Shown here in pieces: positions 22,256 through 30,898 of a DNA stretch of 41,479 nucleotides (position 1 is the stretch's first letter; every line of letters begins with the position of its first letter). A program made the position numbers and the translations under genes. The notes under the pieces were generated by a model. The model saw only the letters and a list, made by a program, of their open reading frames with translations, was not told the origin of the DNA and did not search any database. Source of the DNA: an uncultured Granulicatella sp. (lineage in GTDB: Bacteria > Bacillota > Bacilli > Lactobacillales > Aerococcaceae); NCBI RefSeq assembly GCF_938030755.1, contig NZ_CALHIF010000026.1, positions 1 to 41,479 of the forward strand, read 5' to 3'.

Positions 22256-23674
22256 ATGAGATTTGACCAAGAACATGATTCATGCACAACCATTCTTGTT
22301 GGAAAGAAAGCTAGCTATGACGGTTCCACGCTTGTAGCCCGTACGGAAGATTCATGTAATGGAGAGTTTACTCCAAAGAAATTCATTGTCGTACGTCCAG
22401 AAGACCAACCACGTCACTATAAAGCAGTGATTTCAGGCTTTGAAACAGACTTACCAGAACATCCGGTTCGCTATACAGCCATGCCAAACGCCATCAATAA
22501 TGAAGGGATTTGGGGAGCTGCTGGGATTAACGCCTATAATGTTGCTGTCAGTGCCACCGAAACGATTTCGACGAATCCACGTGTATTAGGAGCTGATCCG
22601 CTGGTGGAAACAGGGATTGGTGAAGAAGATATCTTCACTCTCGTACTACCTTATATTCAAACGGCGCGCGAAGGGGTCGAACGTCTTGGATATTTCCTGG
22701 AAACAGCAGGAACCTATGAATCAAACGGGATTGCCATTTCCGATGTCAATGAAATTTGGTGGTTGGAATCGATTGGAGGACACCACTGGATGGCTCGTCG
22801 GGTGCCCGATGATGCGTATGTCGTAAATCCAAACCAACTTGGAAGTGACTTCTTTGATTTTGAAGATAAAGAAAATTTCATGTGCGACCCTGATTTGAAA
22901 GACTTTATGATTCGACATCATCTCAATTTGAATTATGATGGAGAGTCGTTCAATCCGCGTTATGCATTCGGTTCCCAACGCGACAAAGACCGCTTGTATA
23001 ACACCCCGCGTGCTTGGGATATTCAACGCATGTTTAACCCTGAGATCGAACAAGGGCCAACAAGTTTTGCAATTCCTTGGGCACGTGTTCCTTATCGTAA
23101 GATTACAGTGGAAGATGTGAAGGAATCGATGAGTACGCATTTCCAAATGACTCCGTATGATCCTTATGGAAACTTAGGGGACGGCAAGAGTAATCGTCGC
23201 TTCCGTACAGTAGGGATTAACCGCACGAGTCAGACCGCTATCCTGCAGCTTAGACCAAATCGTCCACACGAGACGACAGGAATTCAATGGGTGTCATACG
23301 GGTCAATGCCCTATGCAACAGCTGTTCCGTTCTTTACACAAGTGGATACCACACCAGAGTATTTTGCGAGTACAACAGCGAAGGTTTCAACGGATTCCTT
23401 CTACTGGTCAAACCGCTTAATTGCAGGGCTTGCGGATGCGCACTATTTGGAACATCAAGCAGACATTGAAAGTTATCAAAAACATACATTGTCTCGTGGA
23501 GAAGCCATGATTGCCCAAGTCGATGCTCGTCTTGAAAAAGGGGAAACGGTTGATTTTGAAGCGGAGAATCAACAAATGAGTGATTATATCGAAGAAAAAA
23601 CGGCCGCTTTACTCGATAAAGTATTGCTTCGTGCAAGCAACCTGATGGTGAATCATTATTCAGTTAGTGACTAA
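22256..23674 (+). CDS. C69 family dipeptidase (PepDA type)
   Basis: A 472-residue N-terminal-nucleophile dipeptidase. The active-site cysteine is C10 in DSCTTILVGKKAS, with YDGSTLVARTED following, the family hallmark. Related Lactobacillus enzymes cleave a range of dipeptides in the cytoplasm and do not need metal. I start at ATG 22256, 8 nt after TGGAGGT; the upstream in-frame ATG (22241) is within that site. An amino-acid permease gene follows 30 nt later behind AGGAGG, so peptide breakdown and amino-acid transport are linked. Confidence 0.93.
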   Translation: MRFDQEHDSCTTILVGKKASYDGSTLVARTEDSCNGEFTPKKFIVVRPEDQPRHYKAVISGFETDLPEHPVRYTAMPNAINNEGIWGAAGINAYNVAVSATETISTNPRVLGADPLVETGIGEEDIFTLVLPYIQTAREGVERLGYFLETAGTYESNGIAISDVNEIWWLESIGGHHWMARRVPDDAYVVNPNQLGSDFFDFEDKENFMCDPDLKDFMIRHHLNLNYDGESFNPRYAFGSQRDKDRLYNTPRAWDIQRMFNPEIEQGPTSFAIPWARVPYRKITVEDVKESMSTHFQMTPYDPYGNLGDGKSNRRFRTVGINRTSQTAILQLRPNRPHETTGIQWVSYGSMPYATAVPFFTQVDTTPEYFASTTAKVSTDSFYWSNRLIAGLADAHYLEHQADIESYQKHTLSRGEAMIAQVDARLEKGETVDFEAENQQMSDYIEEKTAALLDKVLLRASNLMVNHYSVSD

Positions 23675-23704
23675 TGAGAGATTTGGGTTTAGGAGGTTAG
23701 AAAC

Positions 23705-25153
23705 ATGGAAAATAAAGATCAAAAACAGCTAAGTTGGCTAATGATATCCCTGATTGCATTTAATTTTGTATGGGGATTGGGAAATGTTGTCAATAACTTC
23801 GCCCAACAAGGGATTGTGGTGATTACATCATGGATTATTATTTTGGTGATTTACTTTATTCCGTATTCCTTAATGGTCGGACAATTAGGGGCGACATTTC
23901 AAGATAGTGAAGGGGGCGTCAGTGACTGGATTAAACATACGTCCACAAAGAAACTGGCTTATTTTGCCGCATGGACATTTTGGGTGGTTCAGATTCCTTA
24001 TTTAGCGCAAAAACCACAGACGATTTTGATTGCGCTTGGTTGGGTATTCCAAGGACACTCAGGAATTGTGGGCGAACTTTCAATTCCGCTACTCGTTACG
24101 GTCTGCCTAGCATTCTTTCTTCTCATCCTTTATGTTTCAACAAAGGGAATTCGGGTATTGAAATTCTTAGGAACAATTGCGGGGAGTGCGATGTTTGTCA
24201 TGTCTATTTTGTTTATCCTATTAGCCGTGGGTGTTCCACTCATTAAACCGGATTTACAACTAGCGACTGCGAATATGGATAAGCTTGAAACGTATATTCC
24301 GAAATTCGACTTTTCGTATTTTACAACCATAGCTCTTCTTGTTTTCTCGGTTGGAGGGGCGGAATGTATGTCTCCTTATGTGCATAAAATCAAGAATCCT
24401 GCCAAAGAGTTTCCAAAAGGAATGATTGCAATGGCGGTGATGGTTGGGATTTGTGCGGTCTTTGGTTCTCTTGCAATGGGAATGATTTTTGATAGCAACA
24501 ATATTCCACAAGACTTGATGCGAAATGGGGCCTATCAAGCGTTTGCGGTACTTGGTAAACACTGGAATATTGGGAATGTACTTGTCACAATTTACGCATT
24601 GACGCAATTTATCGGGCAAACAGCGACATTGGCATTATCTATTGATGCGCCACTTCAAATCTTCCTTGGAAGTGCTGACAAAGAATATGTTCCTCGCTGG
24701 CTTCGAACACGCACAAAGAACGGAACATTAAAGAATGGATACTTACTTACAGGAATTTTAACAGGGGCATTAATTGTCATGCCGGCTCTAGGGCTTAAGG
24801 AAATTGATACAGTCGTAGTATGGATGACAAACTTGAACGCTATCGTATCTCCAATGTGCTTCTTGTGGGTATTTGTCGCCTTTATGTTCTTGTATCGTCA
24901 TTGGGACAGATATAAAAATGCAGAATATAAATACATTAGCAATAAGACACTTGGCTTCTTGATGGGCCTCTGGGGCTTTGCTTTCACGGCATTCGCATGT
25001 ATTCTCGGAATGGTGCCACAAGTGGATTATGCGCAAAATCCATCTGAATGGTGGTTTGTCTTAATTTCAAATATCATTATGCCATTTGCGCTTCTTGGGC
25101 TTGGACTCCTCCTTCCATGGATTGCACGTAGAGAACAAAAACAACAAGTATAA
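23705..25153 (+). CDS. APC family amino-acid permease (YjeM-like)
   Basis: A 482-residue integral membrane transporter with about 12 hydrophobic segments. The start SWLMISLIAFNFVWGLGNVVNNFAQQG and GGAECMSPYVHKIKNPAKEFPKG in the middle place it in the amino acid-polyamine-organocation superfamily, close to the YjeM / glutamate-GABA antiporter-like branch. Its substrate is not clear. Co-transcribed with the C69 dipeptidase, so it may import amino acids or exchange those released from dipeptides. Ends at a strong terminator. Confidence 0.88.
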   Translation: MENKDQKQLSWLMISLIAFNFVWGLGNVVNNFAQQGIVVITSWIIILVIYFIPYSLMVGQLGATFQDSEGGVSDWIKHTSTKKLAYFAAWTFWVVQIPYLAQKPQTILIALGWVFQGHSGIVGELSIPLLVTVCLAFFLLILYVSTKGIRVLKFLGTIAGSAMFVMSILFILLAVGVPLIKPDLQLATANMDKLETYIPKFDFSYFTTIALLVFSVGGAECMSPYVHKIKNPAKEFPKGMIAMAVMVGICAVFGSLAMGMIFDSNNIPQDLMRNGAYQAFAVLGKHWNIGNVLVTIYALTQFIGQTATLALSIDAPLQIFLGSADKEYVPRWLRTRTKNGTLKNGYLLTGILTGALIVMPALGLKEIDTVVVWMTNLNAIVSPMCFLWVFVAFMFLYRHWDRYKNAEYKYISNKTLGFLMGLWGFAFTAFACILGMVPQVDYAQNPSEWWFVLISNIIMPFALLGLGLLLPWIARREQKQQV

Positions 25154-25166
25154 AAAAGAGTCTTAA

Positions 25167-25206
25167 AAAGTCCTCCTTCTACAAAAGGAGGGCTTTATTT
25201 TTTTAA
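25167..25206 (+). terminator. Terminator after the permease gene
   Basis: AAAGTCCTCCTT (25167-25178) pairs with AAGGAGGGCTTT (25185-25196), then T run. Confidence 0.9.
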
Positions 25207-25224
25207 ATGTAATAGGGTATCAAA

Positions 25225-25253
25225 CTGACAATTTAAGTGAAAAATGATATAGT
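25225..25253 (+). promoter_or_regulatory. Promoter of the glycosyltransferase gene
   Basis: -35 CTGACA (25225-25230), 17-nt spacer, extended -10 TG-a-TATAGT (25245-25253). Confidence 0.72.
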
Positions 25254-25291
25254 AAATAAGATAAATTTACTCAAACCGAGAGGAACAACAC

Positions 25292-26308
25292 ATGAAATTA
25301 TTAACCATTGCAGTCCCTTGCTACAACTCTCAAGAATATATGCATTATTGCCTCCAAACGCTCCTTGCTGGTGGCGAAGAGGTTGAGATTTTAATTATTA
25401 ATGATGGTTCTAAAGACAATACTGCTCGCATCGCTGACCAATATGCAGCAGCTTATCCAACGATTATCCGTGCCATCCATCAAGAAAATAAAGGTCATGG
25501 TGGAGCCGTGAATACGGGGATGGCGAACGCAACAGGGAAGTACTTCAAAGTCGTCGATAGTGATGACTGGGTGGATGTACGTGCATACTTAAAAATTCTA
25601 GAACAATTACAACGCTTTGAAGAAACAGGCGAAGAAGTAGATGTGTTCATTACGAACTTCGTCTATGAAAAAGAAGGCGCGAAAACGAAGAAAATCATGA
25701 GTTACACTTCAGCCTTTCCTGAAAATCAAGTGTTTACTTGGGAAGATGCGAAGCCACTTCGCCGTGGGAAATACATGATGATGCATTCACTCATTTACAA
25801 TATGAACTTGCTTCGTAAATCAGGCCTTCAGTTGCCAGAGCATACCTTCTATGTGGATAATTTATTTGTTTTCGTACCGCTTCAATATAGCAAAAAATTA
25901 TACTATATGAATGTAGATTTCTACCGTTACTTTATCGGTCGTGAAGATCAATCGGTCAATGAGAAAGTGATGATTAGCCGTATCGATCAACAAATCCGAG
26001 TGAATGAATTATTGATGGTGAATTACCATAGCGAAAGGCAGTATCCAACCGTCTTGAAGAACTACTTATTAAACCACTTAGAGATTACAACAGTGATTTC
26101 TTGTGCGCTACTCAATAAGGGCGGACTACCAGAGCACAAAGAAAAGAAAAAAGCATTGCTTGCCGATTTAAAAGAAGCCAATCCAGAAGTCTTCCATTTG
26201 ATTAGCCAAGCCGTGCTAAGCAGAATTACAATGGCGAGCAATAAACCTGTACAAGTTCTTTCAAACGGAATTTATACAGTGACACAACGTTTCTTTGGTT
26301 TTAACTAA
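25292..26308 (+). CDS. Glycosyltransferase family 2 protein
   Basis: A 338-residue GT-A fold transferase. The nucleotide-sugar part (about 1-110) shows LTIAVPCYNSQEYM, ILIINDGSKDNT and the metal-binding VDSDDWV. The C-terminal 120 residues are basic and may touch the membrane surface, but no clear membrane segment is seen. Donor and acceptor are unknown. UDP-galactopyranose mutase follows after a terminator, so a role in a galactofuranose-containing cell-surface glycan is plausible, as inference only. Confidence 0.9.
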   Translation: MKLLTIAVPCYNSQEYMHYCLQTLLAGGEEVEILIINDGSKDNTARIADQYAAAYPTIIRAIHQENKGHGGAVNTGMANATGKYFKVVDSDDWVDVRAYLKILEQLQRFEETGEEVDVFITNFVYEKEGAKTKKIMSYTSAFPENQVFTWEDAKPLRRGKYMMMHSLIYNMNLLRKSGLQLPEHTFYVDNLFVFVPLQYSKKLYYMNVDFYRYFIGREDQSVNEKVMISRIDQQIRVNELLMVNYHSERQYPTVLKNYLLNHLEITTVISCALLNKGGLPEHKEKKKALLADLKEANPEVFHLISQAVLSRITMASNKPVQVLSNGIYTVTQRFFGFN

Positions 26309-26319
26309 ATAGAGTTGAG

Positions 26320-26350
26320 AACTACCAGGCACTAGTCTGGTAGTTTTTTA
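26320..26350 (+). terminator. Terminator after the glycosyltransferase gene
   Basis: AACTACCAG (26320-26328) pairs with CTGGTAGTT (26337-26345), then T run. Confidence 0.9.
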
Positions 26351-26353
26351 TGG

Positions 26354-26425
26354 AATTATCATATATGATAATTTCGTGAAGTGCGCCTAATCGCTTTGGT
26401 TCGTCTGAGGGGGCCATGGTATAAT
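26354..26425 (+). promoter_or_regulatory. Promoter region of glf with a perfect palindrome
   Basis: AATTATCATATATGATAATT (26354-26373) is a perfect 20-nt palindrome. It lies 22 nt before a -35-like TTGGTT (26396-26401), which is followed by an 18-nt spacer and an extended -10 TG-g-TATAAT (to 26425). The palindrome may be an operator or simply part of the preceding terminator region. Confidence 0.6.
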
Positions 26426-26457
26426 AAGCAAGACAAAATAAGAAATGGAGAAACCAC

Positions 26458-27567
26458 ATGAAACCATTTGATTACATCGTTGTGGGTGCTGGATTATTTG
26501 GTGCGACCTTTGCGCATGAAGCAGCAACACGAGGCTATAAAGTAAAAGTGATTGAGAAGAGAAACCATATTGCAGGGAATATTTATACAAAAGAAGTGGA
26601 AGGCATCCAGGTGCATGAATACGGAGCGCATATTTTCCACACGAGCGATCAAAAGATTTGGGATTATGTGCATCAGTTTGCGACGTTCAATCGTTATACG
26701 AACGCACCTGTAGCCAACTTCAATGGTGAGATTTACAACTTGCCGTTTAATATGAATACCTTTAATAAATTATGGGGTGTGGTGACGCCGCAAGAAGCCG
26801 AAGCGAAAATCGCTCAGCAGCGTGCGGTTTTGGGGAACAAAGAGCCTGAAAACTTAGAAGAGCAGGCGATTTCTCTAGTCGGGGAAGATATTTACTACAA
26901 GCTCATTAAGGGATACACGGAGAAGCAATGGAGACGTTCGGCTACAGAACTACCAGCGTTTATCATCCGCCGCCTGCCGGTTCGCTACACTTACGATAAC
27001 AACTACTTTAACGATACGTATCAAGGGATTCCAATTGGTGGTTATACGAAGATGATTGAAGCCATGCTGGATCATGAGAATATCGAGGTTGAATTGAATG
27101 TCGATTTCTTCGCGAAAAAAGACGAGTACTTGAATAGTGGTGCCAAAATCGTGTTCACTGGAATGATTGACGAGTTCTTCGATTATGAACTCGGAACGCT
27201 GGAATACCGTTCGCTTCGTTTTGAAACAGAAGGCTTGGACGATGAGAACTACCAAGGAAATGCGGTGGTGAACTATACAGACCGAAAAACGCCATACACT
27301 CGTATTATTGAGCATAAACATTTCGAGTTTGGCACTCAGCCAAAAACGGTGATTACGCGTGAGTATCCTGCCGATTGGAAAGTAGGCGATGAGCCTTATT
27401 ATCCAGTGAATAATCAAGTTAATAACGACTTATATGCGCAGTATAAGAAATTAGCTCAGACGGTTCCGCAAGTCATCTTCGGGGGACGTCTTGGACAGTA
27501 TCGTTATTACGATATGCATCAAGTCATCGCTGCTGCACTAGAAACCGTTAAACATGAATTTGAGTAA
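26458..27567 (+). CDS. glf: UDP-galactopyranose mutase
   Basis: A 369-residue flavoenzyme that interconverts UDP-galactopyranose and UDP-galactofuranose, the donor for galactofuranose in surface polysaccharides. The N-terminal FAD-binding DYIVVGAGLFGATFAHEA and IEKRNHIAGNIYT are diagnostic, as are HEYGAHIFHTSD, GYTEKQWRR and the C-terminal GGRLGQYRYYDMHQVIAAAL. Full length. ATGGAGAA ribosome binding site about 8 nt upstream. Single-gene unit with its own promoter and terminator; the preceding gene encodes a glycosyltransferase. Confidence 0.97.
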   Translation: MKPFDYIVVGAGLFGATFAHEAATRGYKVKVIEKRNHIAGNIYTKEVEGIQVHEYGAHIFHTSDQKIWDYVHQFATFNRYTNAPVANFNGEIYNLPFNMNTFNKLWGVVTPQEAEAKIAQQRAVLGNKEPENLEEQAISLVGEDIYYKLIKGYTEKQWRRSATELPAFIIRRLPVRYTYDNNYFNDTYQGIPIGGYTKMIEAMLDHENIEVELNVDFFAKKDEYLNSGAKIVFTGMIDEFFDYELGTLEYRSLRFETEGLDDENYQGNAVVNYTDRKTPYTRIIEHKHFEFGTQPKTVITREYPADWKVGDEPYYPVNNQVNNDLYAQYKKLAQTVPQVIFGGRLGQYRYYDMHQVIAAALETVKHEFE

Positions 27568-27575
27568 ACACAAAA

Positions 27576-27612
27576 ACACCCTATTTGATTAGATTCAAAT
27601 AGGGTGTTATTT
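27576..27612 (+). terminator. Terminator of glf
   Basis: ACACCCTATTTGA (27576-27588) pairs perfectly with TCAAATAGGGTGT (27595-27607). Confidence 0.9.
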
Positions 27613-27615
27613 ATG

Positions 27616-27805
27616 ATGGATTCCTTCGAATCCTAGCGGATTTTATCATAACTACAATAATAGGGTACCGGTTCGAGCCTGTAGTCTCTCACCTTTAAAG
27701 CTTCAAAAAGGGCGTAAGGAATAAATCCCTACGCCCTTTAATTCATCTTTAATACGATTTCCCATTATTGTGGCTATGAAATCCGCAAGATTCTTCAGAA
27801 TCCAT
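27616..27805 (+). repeat. Structured intergenic repeat, copy I
   Basis: Complete copy between the convergent genes glf and trhO. P1 pairs ATGGATTC...GCGGATTT..AT..ACAATAATAGGG with CCCATTATTGT..AT..AAATCCGC...GAATCCAT. Core TACCGG, P2 GGT..GAG / CTC..ACC with loop CCTGTAGT, P3 TTAAA / TTTAA, P4 AGGGCGT / ACGCCCT with inner AGG / CCT. Its outer ends are 9 nt after the glf terminator and 43 nt before the trhO stop. Confidence 0.88.
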
Positions 27806-27848
27806 ACACAATCAGTCAAACCAAAAATGTTTTAGATTGTTCATCAAA

Positions 27849-28832
27849 TTAAGCTTTCACTGTTTCTAATTCTTCGCCGATTGCTTCAAGACGAGCCACT
27901 ACTTCTTCAAGAGATAAGTTGTGCTCTTGAACATAGCGATTGCGTGGGTGAACACGGCATTCATGGCAGCAACCACGTAAGTATTTGTCTTCGTTTTCCT
28001 CAGAAGTTAAGATGCGACGGTTACATTCTGGGTTACCACAGTTTACGTAACGTTCGCAAGGTGTCCCATCGAACCAGTCTTTCCCAATCACCACTGGGTC
28101 TACGTGGTTGATGTCAACAGCGATACGTTCGTCAAATACGTACATTTTTCCATCCCATAGTTCGCCTTGAACTTCTGGGTCTTTTCCGTAAGTTGCGATA
28201 CCGCCGTGTAATTGACCGACATCTTTGTAGCCTTCACGAACCATCCAGCCAGAGAATTTCTCACAGCGAACGCCACCTGTACAGTAAACAACGACACGTT
28301 TGTCCATGAATTTCTCTTTGTTATCGCGAACCCATTGTGGTAATTCACGGAAGTTGCGAATGTCAGGACGGATGGCACCGCGGAAGTGACCTAAGTCGTA
28401 CTCGTAGTCGTTACGAGTGTCTAGTACAACAGTGTTTTCGTCTAATAATGCTTCTTTAAACTCTTGTGGAGAAAGGTAAGCACCTGTTGTTTCCAGTGGG
28501 TTGATGTCGTTGTCGAAGTCGTTATCTTCTAAACCAAGGTGTACGATTTCTTTTTTGTAACGAACGAACATCTTCTTGAAGGCTTGCTCGTTTTCTTCGT
28601 CGATTTTAAACCATAAGTCTTCCATGCCAGGAAGAGAGTGTACATAGTCCATATATTTTTGAGTGGTTTCATAATCACCAGATACAGTTCCGTTGATTCC
28701 TTCGTCAGCGACAAGGATACGTCCTTTTAATCCGATTGATTTGCAGAATGCTAAATGATCTGCAGCGAATTGTTCCGCATTCTCGATGGGAACGTATTTA
28801 TAATAAAGTAAAACACGAATATCTTTTGCCAT
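27849..28832 (-). CDS. trhO: tRNA uridine(34) hydroxylase TrhO (rhodanese family)
   Basis: A 327-residue enzyme that hydroxylates uridine 34 of certain tRNAs with oxygen, the first step toward 5-methoxyuridine-type modifications. An N-terminal acylphosphatase-like domain (about 1-95) precedes a rhodanese domain (about 125-220) whose catalytic loop is C184-TGGVRC. The C-terminal segment has further Cys pairs (CERYVNCGNPEC, GCCHEC), typical for the family. The ribosome binding site is weak (AAGG well upstream). It is the only minus-strand gene in this half of the window. Confidence 0.95.
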   Translation of the reverse strand: MAKDIRVLLYYKYVPIENAEQFAADHLAFCKSIGLKGRILVADEGINGTVSGDYETTQKYMDYVHSLPGMEDLWFKIDEENEQAFKKMFVRYKKEIVHLGLEDNDFDNDINPLETTGAYLSPQEFKEALLDENTVVLDTRNDYEYDLGHFRGAIRPDIRNFRELPQWVRDNKEKFMDKRVVVYCTGGVRCEKFSGWMVREGYKDVGQLHGGIATYGKDPEVQGELWDGKMYVFDERIAVDINHVDPVVIGKDWFDGTPCERYVNCGNPECNRRILTSEENEDKYLRGCCHECRVHPRNRYVQEHNLSLEEVVARLEAIGEELETVKA

Positions 28833-28932
28833 ATTGTAGTTCTTTCATCCTTTTCTAGTTTGTAATGGTTCTATTGTAACTTTATTGAGAACCATTATCA
28901 ATGAATTCGATTGTGAAAATCTTCGAAAGGTA

Positions 28933-28960
28933 TTGACATGACAGCGATTTAAGGTATAAT
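28933..28960 (+). promoter_or_regulatory. Promoter of the ABC exporter operon
   Basis: -35 TTGACA (28933-28938), 16-nt spacer, -10 TATAAT (28955-28960), both perfect consensus. Such a strong promoter before an attenuator implies control by premature termination, not by initiation. Confidence 0.9.
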
Positions 28961-29003
28961 TTCAGATGTAACATAAAATTTTGAGAGATTGGAGGAGAAA
29001 TCA

Positions 29004-29072
29004 ATGAACAACTTAGTAGTAAAACGAGTGAATAGAATGATGAACCTTCCAATTCAAGTGATTCAGTTATAG
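29004..29072 (+). CDS. Leader peptide of the ABC exporter operon, 22 residues
   Basis: ATG 29004 to TAG 29070-29072 encodes 22 residues starting MNNLVVKRVNRMMNLP. A strong site GGAGGAG (28991-28997) lies 6-7 nt upstream, better than those of many full genes here. The peptide is basic in the middle and has no membrane segment. It stands alone after a consensus promoter and is followed by an intrinsic terminator before the first ABC gene. This layout matches leader peptides for ribosome-dependent attenuation, as described for bmrB before bmrCD in B. subtilis. Sequence similarity to BmrB was not checked. Confidence 0.75.
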   Translation: MNNLVVKRVNRMMNLPIQVIQL

Positions 29073-29099
29073 CGCATTTTTTAGATGAGATTAGGAATG

Positions 29100-29145
29100 A
29101 AGCTGTTACTTTTTCAATACATGGGGAAGGTGACGGCTTTTTTTG
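29100..29145 (+). terminator. Attenuator hairpin before the ABC exporter genes
   Basis: AAGCTGTTAC (29100-29109) pairs with GTGACGGCTT (29130-29139), including two G-U pairs, followed by seven T. A competing pairing is possible between CCTTCC in the leader ORF (29045-29050) and GGAAGG (29125-29130), which touches the base of the terminator's right arm; a ribosome stalled in the leader would alter this balance. Confidence 0.7.
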
Positions 29146-29158
29146 ATGGAGGAAAACG

Positions 29159-30898
29159 ATGAACGATTTAATAAAATTAGTGATAGGCTTTATAAAAAAA
29201 CATCCGATGCGCTATCTTGTTAGTTTTGTATTGATGGTTGCAAGTAGTATTGCTGCGGTTTATCCCGCTAGGATTGTGGGAGAAGTAGTCGATAAAATCA
29301 TTGCGAGTGAACTGAATGCCGAGTGGCTCTGGACGCAACTCATGATTTTAGTAGGGATTATTCTCGTGGCCTATATTACAGAAAGTATTTGGACAAACTT
29401 GATTTTTATGGGCTATTATGAAATCCAAAAAGAATTACGCGTGAAGTTACTGCGGAATAACTTAAGAAAGAAGATTCCATTTTATGCGCATTTTAGAACG
29501 GGGGATATTATTACCCGTAGCAGTGAAGATGTGATGACCATTGGCGATATGATGGGGTTCGGAATGTTTGCACTCATGAACTCAACATTGATGGTGACCG
29601 TTTCGATCTATATGATGGTTACAACGATTTCGTTACCACTGACCATTGCGGCGATTTTACCACTGCCAATTCTTTCGTATCTTGTGTATAAATGGGGATT
29701 TGATCTAGAAGAAGAGTACAACAAGGCGCAAAACGCGGTTTCTCAACTGAATAATGAAGTGTTAGAAATGATAGATGGTACGTATGTGATTCGTGCTTAT
29801 GGGCAAGAAGAGGCTATGATGGATGAGTTCAGAGCGAAAACAAAGAAGGCAATGAAACAAAATATCATCGTATCAGAAATTGAATCTCGCTTTATTCCAT
29901 TGGCACAATTATTTATGATGATTAGCTTTACAATTGCACTTTTTTACGGTGGGTATTTGGTTTCGGCTGGGAGCATTCTCGTCGGGGATGTCATTGCCTT
30001 CCAAGTCTATATGGGTTCTGTTATGTGGCCGATGTTTATGATTGGCGATATTATCACGAACTACAAACGCGGAAAAGTGGCAACAGAGCGAATTAATGAA
30101 ATATTAAGACATGACGATGACATCGAACGTGGTGGAACAAAAGTACTCGAGACGATTGAATCGATTGAGTTTAAGGACTTCCATTTTACGTATCCAGGGG
30201 AAACGACTCCATTATTAAAAGAAATTAACCTTGCGCTAAATAAAGGTGAGACACTTGGAATCGTTGGAAAAACAGGTTCTGGAAAAACAACACTCTTGAT
30301 GCAATTATTACATCAATTCCCATACAAAGGAGAAAAGCTTTTTATTAACGAAGAACCTTTGATTGATTACGATCCTCAAACGGTAGCGGGGCATTTAGCT
30401 TATGTACCACAAGAACACACACTCTTTTCACGCACGATTCGCGAAAATATGTTATTCGGGAAAGAAGATGCAACCGATGAGGAAATCTGGGAAGCGTTGA
30501 CGTTGGCGTCCTTTGATGGAGACGTGAAACGCATGCCGGACAAGCTCGATACGATGGTCGGAGAAAAGGGGGTATCGCTTAGTGGTGGGCAAAAACAACG
30601 GCTATCGATTGCGCGTGCTTTCTTACGCAACCGTGAATGTTTAATTTTAGATGATGCGTTATCCGCAGTTGATGCGAAAACCGAACGGGAAATTATCACG
30701 CACTTGCAACAAGAACGCGGTGGTTATATGAATGTGATTTCTGCACACCGACTTTCCGCAATTCGTCATGCGGATGAAATTATCGTGATGAATGAAGGAC
30801 GTATTAGTGAGAGGGGTACCCATGAGGAGCTACTCGAACAGCGAGGATGGTACTATGAACAGTACCTCATACAAGAGATGGAGGAGGAAATCGAATGA
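29159..30898 (+). CDS. Heterodimeric multidrug-type ABC exporter, subunit 1 (degenerate site)
   Basis: A 579-residue half-transporter: six membrane segments (about 15-310) then an ATPase domain. Walker A is GKTGSGKT (370-377), the signature LSGGQ (474-478), and Walker B ends D498-D499. The second Asp replaces the catalytic Glu, as in the degenerate subunit of heterodimers such as BmrC, LmrC, EfrA and TM287. The H-loop (ISAHRLS) is present. Overlaps the next gene by 4 nt. The family exports drugs and hydrophobic compounds; the substrate here is unknown. Preceded by a leader peptide and attenuator, and by GGAGG 8 nt before the ATG. Confidence 0.93.
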   Translation: MNDLIKLVIGFIKKHPMRYLVSFVLMVASSIAAVYPARIVGEVVDKIIASELNAEWLWTQLMILVGIILVAYITESIWTNLIFMGYYEIQKELRVKLLRNNLRKKIPFYAHFRTGDIITRSSEDVMTIGDMMGFGMFALMNSTLMVTVSIYMMVTTISLPLTIAAILPLPILSYLVYKWGFDLEEEYNKAQNAVSQLNNEVLEMIDGTYVIRAYGQEEAMMDEFRAKTKKAMKQNIIVSEIESRFIPLAQLFMMISFTIALFYGGYLVSAGSILVGDVIAFQVYMGSVMWPMFMIGDIITNYKRGKVATERINEILRHDDDIERGGTKVLETIESIEFKDFHFTYPGETTPLLKEINLALNKGETLGIVGKTGSGKTTLLMQLLHQFPYKGEKLFINEEPLIDYDPQTVAGHLAYVPQEHTLFSRTIRENMLFGKEDATDEEIWEALTLASFDGDVKRMPDKLDTMVGEKGVSLSGGQKQRLSIARAFLRNRECLILDDALSAVDAKTEREIITHLQQERGGYMNVISAHRLSAIRHADEIIVMNEGRISERGTHEELLEQRGWYYEQYLIQEMEEEIE

